Shown: piece after piece, positions 43,797 through 49,270 of the stretch
Layout of the letters: each line of letters starts with the position of its first letter
Numbering within the stretch: position 1 is the first letter of the stretch
Source of the DNA: VFJJ01 sp031362415
GTDB taxonomy: Bacteria; Actinomycetota; Acidimicrobiia; IMCC26256; VFJJ01
Assembly (NCBI GenBank): GCA_031362415.1
Contig: JANLSK010000207.1
Span: forward strand, 1-49,270
Length of the DNA stretch: 49,270 nucleotides
Reading direction: 5' to 3'
Program-made: the position numbers and the translations under genes
The notes under the pieces: model-generated
Seen by the model: only the letters and a program-made list of their open reading frames with translations
The model's database searches: none
Told to the model about the DNA's origin: nothing

Positions 43797-44102
43797 TCAG
43801 AACAGCGGACCTGCCGACGAGACCTCGTACTTCAGCAACACCGGGGCGCCGCCGAGCAGACCGCCGAGGAGACCACCGAACTCCTTGAAGTGCTCGGTCT
43901 GCATGTGCGACGCCAGGTCGTCGGAACTGTCGTAGACCTCGAAGATCCGCATCGTGTCGGTCTCGGTGATGTCCCACGAGAACTCGTAGGCCTGGCAACC
44001 AGGCTCGTTGCTCTTACAGGTGGCAGACATCTTCGTGCACGCGGCCACGGCCTCGGCGCGCTTGGCAGGGTTGATCGGCAGGGTGCCGGCGACGACGATC
44101 AT
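43797..44102 (-). CDS. Antibiotic biosynthesis monooxygenase (ABM) domain protein
   Basis: 101 residues, a single ferredoxin-like ABM domain: VAGTLPINPAKRAEAVAAC, EPGCQAYEFSWDITETDTMRIFEVYDS and MQTEHFKEF with the conserved His. Such proteins are cofactor-free oxygenases on quinol-type substrates or detoxify quinones. ATG 44102 has GGAG five bases upstream. A GGLLGGLLGG motif near the C-terminus is unusual. Divergent from the thiolase/DUF35 pair, convergent with the MFS gene. Confidence 0.83.
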   Translation of the reverse strand: MIVVAGTLPINPAKRAEAVAACTKMSATCKSNEPGCQAYEFSWDITETDTMRIFEVYDSSDDLASHMQTEHFKEFGGLLGGLLGGAPVLLKYEVSSAGPLF

Positions 44103-44215
44103 CGGAGCTCCAGGGTGGTCGGAGGTCGGTTGGATTCGAGGAGACTACGCGCCGTGGCCCGGCCGACGCCCGTCCCTGGGCGCACGGCGCGCACCGGGCG
44201 TTAGCCTCCGAGCTC

Positions 44216-45388
44216 ATGTCCCGACATCCGCTGCACGACGTCGCCATCGTGGGCGTCCACAACACCGCGCAGGCCCGGGTGCTCGACGGTCACACGTCGG
44301 ACACGATCACGCTCGACGCCGTTCGCGGTGTGCTGGCCGACGCCGGGCTCGGACCGAGAGACATCGACGGCGTGTCGATCGGCGGTCAGGGCACGCAATG
44401 GATCTACCAGCTCGGGTGCGGCCCGGCCTGGCGCAGCGGACGGGGCGACGGGATTCCGCAGGTGCTCGAAGCGGCCTCGGCCATCGCCACCGGTCTGGCC
44501 ACCACCGTGGTGATCGCCGCCGGCTCGGCCGGGGTGTACACCGAGCGCGAGTCGACAGCGCCGTGGACCCGTCCGGCGAACGAGTTCGTGGTTCCCTGGG
44601 GCCTGTTCACCGCGGCCGAGTTCGCCCTCATCGCCCGGCGCCACATGCACGTGTACGGCACGCGCCCTGAACACCTGGCCACGGTGGCGGCGACGATCCG
44701 CAACAACGGCCACGTGCACCCCGACGCGATCTACGCCGGGCGAGGCCCCTTCACCCCGCAGGACATCCTCGACTCGCGCATGGTCGCCGATCCGTTCCAC
44801 CTGCTCGACTGCTCGATGACGAGCGAAGGCGGGTCTGCCCTGGTGCTAACCACCGGCGAACGGGCCCGCCACCTGGCCCAGCACCCGGTATGGCTCTTGG
44901 GCGGTGGAACGGACAGTTATGGTCCCTCGTACCAGCATCCTCCGGCCTTCGACCTCACGGGCCGCCTCGGCGGCGAGTACGCCAATGGGTGGGCGGGTCG
45001 GCGTGCTGCTCAGCAGGCGTTCACCATGTGTGGCTTGGCTCCCAGCGATGTCGACGTGTGCGAGTTCTACGATCCCTTCTCGTTCGAGATCATCCGCCAG
45101 TTCGAGGCGTTCGGCTTCTGTGGCGAAGGCGAAGGCGGCGAGTTCGTGATGGACGGGACCATCGAGGTCGGGGGCCGCTATCCCGTCACGACCGACGGCG
45201 GGTTGATGGCCTTCTCGCACGGCGGAGCGACCGTCCAGTTGCTGCAGCGGGTCATCCGCTCCGTGCAGCAGCTCCGGGGCGAGTGTGTGAGCCGCCAGGT
45301 TGCCGGGGCCGAGGTCGCCATGTGCAGCAACGGCGGACCCGGTGCCCTGTTCACCGATGTGATGCTGCTCGGCAAGGAGGCGGCGTGA
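44216..45388 (+). CDS. Thiolase-like lipid-transfer protein (Ltp2-like aldolase/thiolase)
   Basis: 390 residues of the SCP2-type thiolase fold. The usual first active-site Cys motif of thiolases is absent (VIAAGSAGVYTERES). CEFYDPFSFEIIRQFEAFGF and GGLMAFSHGGAT match Ltp2-type aldolases, whose tyrosines carry out retro-aldol cleavage of steroid side-chain CoA esters. The stop overlaps the start of a DUF35 gene (GTGA), the pairing seen for Ltp2-DUF35. Steroid or other acyl-CoA substrates are both possible. TAGCCT eight bases before ATG 44216 may be the -10. Confidence 0.82.
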   Translation: MSRHPLHDVAIVGVHNTAQARVLDGHTSDTITLDAVRGVLADAGLGPRDIDGVSIGGQGTQWIYQLGCGPAWRSGRGDGIPQVLEAASAIATGLATTVVIAAGSAGVYTERESTAPWTRPANEFVVPWGLFTAAEFALIARRHMHVYGTRPEHLATVAATIRNNGHVHPDAIYAGRGPFTPQDILDSRMVADPFHLLDCSMTSEGGSALVLTTGERARHLAQHPVWLLGGGTDSYGPSYQHPPAFDLTGRLGGEYANGWAGRRAAQQAFTMCGLAPSDVDVCEFYDPFSFEIIRQFEAFGFCGEGEGGEFVMDGTIEVGGRYPVTTDGGLMAFSHGGATVQLLQRVIRSVQQLRGECVSRQVAGAEVAMCSNGGPGALFTDVMLLGKEAA

Positions 45389-45849
45389 ACGCCGGGGGTC
45401 CGAGCCGCGAGTGGAGCCGGGCCGACGGCGATCTCGACGCCCAGCGCGCCGGGATCCCGCTGCCCCGGCCCACCGTGGTCTCCCAGCCCTATTGGGACGG
45501 GTGTCGGCGCGGCGAGCTCCTGTTCCAGCGTTGCCGTGCGTGCTCGGCGATCGCGTTCAACCCGTCGCCGGCCTGCCGCCGGTGTCTGTCGCCCGAGCTC
45601 GCCTGGGAGCCGAGCGCAGGCCACGGGTCGGTGTATTCGTGGACGGTCGTGCATCGGCCCCAGACCCCGGCGTTCACGGTGCCGTACGCCGTGGCCATCG
45701 TCGACCTCGACGAGGGCTACCAGATGATGACCAACGTGATCGCCTGCACGCCCGAAGACGTGCACGTGGGCCTGCGCGTGCGGGTCGAGTTCAGGGTCAT
45801 CGACGACGAGATCACCCTGCCCTACTTCGTGCCGCTGTCGAGCCCCTGA
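45385..45849 (+). CDS. DUF35 OB-fold/Zn-ribbon protein, partner of the thiolase
   Basis: 154 residues. A rubredoxin-like zinc ribbon (FQRCRACSAIAFNPSPACRRC, Cys pairs at about 46-49 and 60-63) is followed by an OB fold (SVYSWTVVHRPQTPAF ... GLRVRVEFRVIDDEITLPYF). In known pairs the DUF35 chain holds the acyl-CoA and is required for activity of the thiolase-like chain. GTG 45385 overlaps the thiolase stop and has AAGGAGG upstream. Confidence 0.87.
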   Translation: MNAGGPSREWSRADGDLDAQRAGIPLPRPTVVSQPYWDGCRRGELLFQRCRACSAIAFNPSPACRRCLSPELAWEPSAGHGSVYSWTVVHRPQTPAFTVPYAVAIVDLDEGYQMMTNVIACTPEDVHVGLRVRVEFRVIDDEITLPYFVPLSSP

Positions 45850-45889
45850 CGGATGGGCCTCCGGCTGTCGAACGCCTGACGGTCGGGCC
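45835..45889. repeat. 25-bp duplication at the DUF35 stop codon
   Basis: CTGTCGAGCCCCTGACGG... (45835-45859) recurs with four changes at 45865-45889. The first copy contains the stop codon of the DUF35 gene; the second lies in the gap. Confidence 0.55.
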
Positions 45890-45918
45890 GCTGAGGGCCG
45901 GGACCGGAGCCAGCCCGT

Positions 45919-46920
45919 TCAGCTCGGCGCGGAGATGGCCGGAAGCACTTCGGTCTCGAACAGCCGCAGGCTCTCCCACGCCAGCTCGGGATCGGTGCCG
46001 CCCATGAGCGGGTGAAACAGGAGCATCCCCGTGTCGCCGAGCGTCCCCGCCAACTCGACCGCCTCGGACGGGGTGAGCACGGGGTACATCCCGGTCGCTC
46101 GGAGTGCGTCGGCGTCGGCGACGGGCGAATAGGGCGAGGCCATCGGATACCCGGCGTCGTTGGTCTCCTGCCACCACTGCCCGTAGGCGTTCATCTCGTG
46201 CATCGCATACGGCGCCAACCTTTTCCAGGCGTCTTCGGGATCGTGGGCGATGTGCACGAACAGCGGGCCGCTCATGGCCTCGGGGCCGGGATCGAACCCC
46301 TTGAGGCGCTGCACCTCGGCCCGGTAGGTCTCCCACAGCTCGGGGGCCCCGGGGCTGAACCAGTCGCCCAACCGGGCCGCTCGACGGGCCGCGGCCTTGG
46401 TGGACCCGCCGACGAGGATCGGCGGACGAGGCTGTTGCACCGGGCGCGGGGTGATCCGGGCCGTCCGGCCGCGGTACTCGAACTCCTCACCCGTCCACGC
46501 CTGCTGGAAGACGGCGACGGCCTCTTCGAGCAGTGCGGCGCGGTCTTCGAGGCGGCGGTCGAACATGGCGAACTCCGATGGCACGTACCCTGCCCCGACC
46601 GTGAGCACCAAGCGCCCATTGGAGATCACGTCGAGGATGGCCAGATCCTCGGCCGCCCGGAGCGGATCGTGCAACGGGACGATGAGCGCGCTCAGCACGA
46701 TCCTGGTGGTCCTCGTGCGGGCCGCCACGGCGGCAGCGAAGACCATCGGCGACGGGAGGTAGCCGTCGGGAGAGCCATGGTGCTCGGAGATGACGATGCT
46801 GGCGCAACCCAGACCGTCGGCCCACTCGCACATGTCGAGCGCCGCCGCGTAGCGCTCGACGAGCGTGGTCGGGGCGATCTCGGGAGCCCGCATGTCGAAC
46901 CGCAATGTGAAGCCGGTCAT
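45919..46920 (-). CDS. LLM-class flavin-dependent oxidoreductase
   Basis: 333 residues of bacterial luciferase type. FTLRFDMRAPE opens strand 1, VISEHHGSPDGYLPSP is the EHH substrate motif of this subfamily, RIVLSALIVPLHDPLRAAEDLAILD and SNGRLVLTVGAGYV follow, and PPILVGGSTKAAARRAARLGDWF is the cofactor loop. It probably uses FMNH2 or F420. ATG 46920 overlaps the stop of the acetoacetate-CoA ligase gene (ATGA), so it is the last gene of a minus-strand operon. Confidence 0.88.
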   Translation of the reverse strand: MTGFTLRFDMRAPEIAPTTLVERYAAALDMCEWADGLGCASIVISEHHGSPDGYLPSPMVFAAAVAARTRTTRIVLSALIVPLHDPLRAAEDLAILDVISNGRLVLTVGAGYVPSEFAMFDRRLEDRAALLEEAVAVFQQAWTGEEFEYRGRTARITPRPVQQPRPPILVGGSTKAAARRAARLGDWFSPGAPELWETYRAEVQRLKGFDPGPEAMSGPLFVHIAHDPEDAWKRLAPYAMHEMNAYGQWWQETNDAGYPMASPYSPVADADALRATGMYPVLTPSEAVELAGTLGDTGMLLFHPLMGGTDPELAWESLRLFETEVLPAISAPS

Positions 46921-49046
46921 GGGTTTCTCGTTCCTCGTGGGGCAGCCGCATGCTCCCGGGCTACCCGCTCGGCGATGGTGGTCAAGGCCTCGGGATTGGC
47001 CAGGGCTTCGGTGTTGCGGACGACGCGGCCATTGACGGCATCGGCGACGGCCAGCTCAGCCAGCTTGCCACTACGCGTCCGGGGCAGGTCGTCGATGTCG
47101 ACGATGAGGCCCGGGACGTGGCGCGGCGTACAGCCCGTTCGGATGCGGCGTCGGATCTCGGCCTCGAGGTCGTCGGTGAGCACGCTCCCAGGGGCCAGGC
47201 GCACGAGCAGGACGATCTGCACGTCGGTCGAGCCGCTGGCGTCGAGCACCTCGCGACCGAACACGAGCGACTCCACCACATCGGGAATCTGCTCGACCTG
47301 GCGGTAGATCTCAGCGGTGCCGATGCGCACGCCCCCGGGATTGAGGGTCGTGTCAGAGCGACCGTGGATGACGAACCCGCCATGGGCCGTTCGGGTGGCG
47401 AAGTCGCCCTGGGCCCAGACATCGGTCGGGGTGGGGGCGCTCGTGGCGCTCTCGGCGAGGTGGCTGAAGCGTTCGAAGTAGGCGCTGCGGTAGCGATGGC
47501 CGTCGGTGTCGACCCAGAAGCCGAGGGGCATCGACGGGAACGGTGCCGTGCACACGAGCTCGCCTCGCTCGCCCGTGACCGGTCGGCCGAGCTCGTCCCA
47601 GACCTCGACGGCCATGCCCAGCGCGGCCCGTTGGATCTCACCGGCGTAGACGGGCGCCGTCGGATCGCCGCCCACGAAGCAGCCGCACAGGTCGGTGCCG
47701 CCGGAGATCGACGCCAGGTGCACGTCGTCGGCGAAGGCCTCATACACGAACGCGAACGACTCGGGAGCCAGCGGTGAACCCGTGCTGCAGATGGTTCGTA
47801 CCGTCGAGAGGTCGTGGTGCTCGCGTGGGCGGTAGCCGGCCTTCTTGACCGAGTCGATGAACTTGGCGCTCACGCCGAAGAGGATGACCGCTTCCTCCTC
47901 GACGATCCGGAACAGCGCCTCCGGACCGGGATGGAACGGTGAGCCGTCGTACAGGACGGCCGTGGCGCCCGAAGCCAGCACCGAGACGAGCCAGTTCCAC
48001 ATCATCCAGCCGGTGGTCGTGAAGTAGAGGACCCGATCGCCGGGGCGCACGTCGCAATGGAGCTGGTGCTCGACGAGATGCTTGAGCAGCACGCCGCCGG
48101 TCCGGTGCACGATGCACTTGGGTGGTCCGGTCGTGCCCGAGCTGTACAGCACATACCAGGGATGATCGTACGGGAAGCGCTCGAACGCCTGGGTGGCCGG
48201 GTCGGGATCGGCGCCCAGCCAGGAAGACCAGGAAACCCATGGGATTCGAGGGGTTGTAGCGGTCCCGCCGGCGGCTCTGGTGCCTGTCCCTGTGCCCGCC
48301 GTCCCTGTGCCACCTGTGGTGCTGTCGAGCGTCAGGACGACGATCCGGCGCAGGCTCGGGAGGCGCTCGACGATGTCGCCCAGGCGCTCCAGGCAGTCGA
48401 ACACCTTGGCGCCGTAGTGATAGCGGTCGGCGGCCACCAGCACGACCGGCTCGATCTGACCGAAGCGGTCGATGACACCGTCGACCCCGAAGTCGGGCGA
48501 GGTGGAGGAGAAGACCGCACCCACGCTGGTGGCGGCCAGCATCAGCGCCACGGTCTCGGCGACGTTGGGCATCCACGCGACCACCCGGTCGCCCGGGACG
48601 ACGCCGTCGTCTCGCAGGGCCCGGGCCACGCCCGCCGTGGTGGTTCGGAGCCGGTCCCACGACCAGACCTCGCGCTGTCCATCCTCGCCCCGGACGATCA
48701 ACGCGGGTCCCGTCGGATCGGACCCGGGGCCACTGGCTGGACCCCCGAGCAGGAGGTTCTCGGCCACGTTGAGGCGGGCGTCGGGAAAGAAACGGGCCGC
48801 GCGCATCGAGCCGCCCTCGTGCACGAACGCCCGGTCGTCGGCTCCACGCTCGCCGATGACGCCCGTCTCGTCCCACATCCTGTGCCAGAACCCGGCCGGG
48901 TCGGTGAGCGACCAGGCATGGAGCGCCTCGTAGGTATCGTGTCCCGTGGAACGCATGAGGGCACCCAGGGCCGTGGCCGCGGCCCGATCGACGGACGGGG
49001 TCCACAGCGGAGCGGCTGACGGGCTGGGCTGGTTCTCGGGGGTCAC
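46917..49046 (-). CDS. Acetoacetate-CoA ligase-like synthetase
   Basis: 709 residues. It activates acetoacetate (or a similar short oxo acid) to its CoA ester with ATP. The N-terminus matches the ACS_N region (TYEALHAWSLTDPAGFWHRMW), followed by ARLNVAENLL, YSSGTTGPPKCIVH, TTTGWMMWNWL, SISGGTDLCGCFVGG, and the closing RTRSGKLAELAV with the catalytic Lys. An unusual Thr/Gly/Ala-rich insert of about 20 residues lies at about 240-265 (48250-48323). GTG 49046 has GGAG eight bases upstream. It starts four bases after the threonine aldolase gene. Confidence 0.92.
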   Translation of the reverse strand: MTPENQPSPSAAPLWTPSVDRAAATALGALMRSTGHDTYEALHAWSLTDPAGFWHRMWDETGVIGERGADDRAFVHEGGSMRAARFFPDARLNVAENLLLGGPASGPGSDPTGPALIVRGEDGQREVWSWDRLRTTTAGVARALRDDGVVPGDRVVAWMPNVAETVALMLAATSVGAVFSSTSPDFGVDGVIDRFGQIEPVVLVAADRYHYGAKVFDCLERLGDIVERLPSLRRIVVLTLDSTTGGTGTAGTGTGTRAAGGTATTPRIPWVSWSSWLGADPDPATQAFERFPYDHPWYVLYSSGTTGPPKCIVHRTGGVLLKHLVEHQLHCDVRPGDRVLYFTTTGWMMWNWLVSVLASGATAVLYDGSPFHPGPEALFRIVEEEAVILFGVSAKFIDSVKKAGYRPREHHDLSTVRTICSTGSPLAPESFAFVYEAFADDVHLASISGGTDLCGCFVGGDPTAPVYAGEIQRAALGMAVEVWDELGRPVTGERGELVCTAPFPSMPLGFWVDTDGHRYRSAYFERFSHLAESATSAPTPTDVWAQGDFATRTAHGGFVIHGRSDTTLNPGGVRIGTAEIYRQVEQIPDVVESLVFGREVLDASGSTDVQIVLLVRLAPGSVLTDDLEAEIRRRIRTGCTPRHVPGLIVDIDDLPRTRSGKLAELAVADAVNGRVVRNTEALANPEALTTIAERVAREHAAAPRGTRNP

Positions 49047-49050
49047 GGGG

Positions 49051-49270
49051 TCACTCCGTGGCCAGCGAGTCGAGGGCGGCGATGGTCCGGTCTATGTCGG
49101 CGTCGTCGATGTCGGCGTGGGTCACGAACCGGATCGTCCCTGCGCCGAGCATCCCCCCCAGGATGCCGTGCTCCGACAGGCGGGCAAGGAAATCGGCGGG
49201 CATCCCGGTGCTGTCGACGCACACGATGTTCGTGACGACCGTCACCGGATCGACCGAGCGTCGGAACCGC
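49051..49270 (-). CDS. Threonine aldolase, 3' end only
   Basis: The frame is open from the window edge to TGA at 49051 (73 codons). The segment VVTNIVCVDSTG, LSEHGILGGMLGAGTIRFVTHADIDDADIDRTI matches the C-terminal domain of low-specificity L-threonine aldolases, including the conserved R-x-VTH. The enzyme splits L-threonine into glycine and acetaldehyde with PLP; its catalytic part lies beyond the window. First visible gene of the operon with acetoacetate-CoA ligase and the LLM oxidoreductase. Confidence 0.8.
   Translation of the reverse strand, partial: RFRRSVDPVTVVTNIVCVDSTGMPADFLARLSEHGILGGMLGAGTIRFVTHADIDDADIDRTIAALDSLATE

Overview
This is a GC-rich, gene-dense stretch of a bacterial chromosome, most likely from an actinobacterium and plausibly an Acidimicrobiia relative. 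That placement is inference. It rests on GTG starts, leaderless-type promoters with a TANNNT -10, a mycothiol-dependent maleylpyruvate isomerase family enzyme, two luciferase-like (F420/flavin) oxidoreductases, a SARP-type regulator, and many paralogous SDR, amidohydrolase, VOC and acyl-CoA ligase genes of the kind seen in aerobic catabolic actinobacteria. I see no rRNA, tRNA, CRISPR array, integrase, transposase or phage gene. No gap between genes exceeds 300 bases. The longest are 15544-15772 (229), 7727-7938 (212) and 29976-30187 (212).

Region 1 (1-7.7 kb): a truncated kynureninase gene and an SDR gene (minus strand), divergent from an acyl-CoA ligase. Next comes a TetR / MDMPI-fold / metallo-hydrolase operon behind a near-perfect TetR-type operator, then a class III aminotransferase and a small HAD protein (minus). 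Region 2 (7.9-19.2 kb): a secreted Ig-repeat protein, an aromatic amino acid decarboxylase, a cupin and TauD dioxygenase pair, an LLM oxidoreductase, a SARP/AAA regulator, a two-domain VOC protein, and a Tat-exported lipoprotein of the intradiol dioxygenase family. The last is translationally coupled to an atypical amidohydrolase. A 31-bp palindrome separates that operon from a divergent SnoaL-like gene.

Region 3 (19.2-30.6 kb): a sulfotransferase, a D-aminoacylase-type amidohydrolase, SDR, Gfo/Idh/MocA, PIG-L deacetylase, pirin, VOC, SMP-30 and PaaI-type thioesterase genes, Lon protease, and the remnant of a second D-aminoacylase. Region 4 (30.6-36.9 kb) is the sulfur core. cysD-cysN-cysC (ATP sulfurylase plus APS kinase, making PAPS) lies behind an IscR type-1-like Rrf2 operator. 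It is followed by a beta-hydroxyacid dehydrogenase, a VOC protein, and a fusion of a cystathionine gamma-synthase/lyase-type PLP enzyme with two NifU-like domains, only the second of which keeps its CxxC.

Region 5 (36.9-49.3 kb): Uma2 nuclease, acetoacetate decarboxylase family protein plus amidohydrolase, a second convergent amidohydrolase, a CysQ-type phosphatase that would recycle PAP, a decayed phosphotransferase, a DHA2 MFS exporter, an ABM monooxygenase, a thiolase/DUF35 pair resembling the steroid aldolase Ltp2-DUF35, and a minus-strand operon of threonine aldolase (cut by the window edge), acetoacetate-CoA ligase and LLM oxidoreductase.

Two themes link the genes. One is PAPS metabolism: cysDNC makes it, a sulfotransferase could use it, CysQ could clear the product. 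The other is acyl-CoA, aromatic and possibly steroid catabolism. The most unusual object is the PLP-NifU fusion near an IscR-like site upstream of the sulfate assimilation genes.
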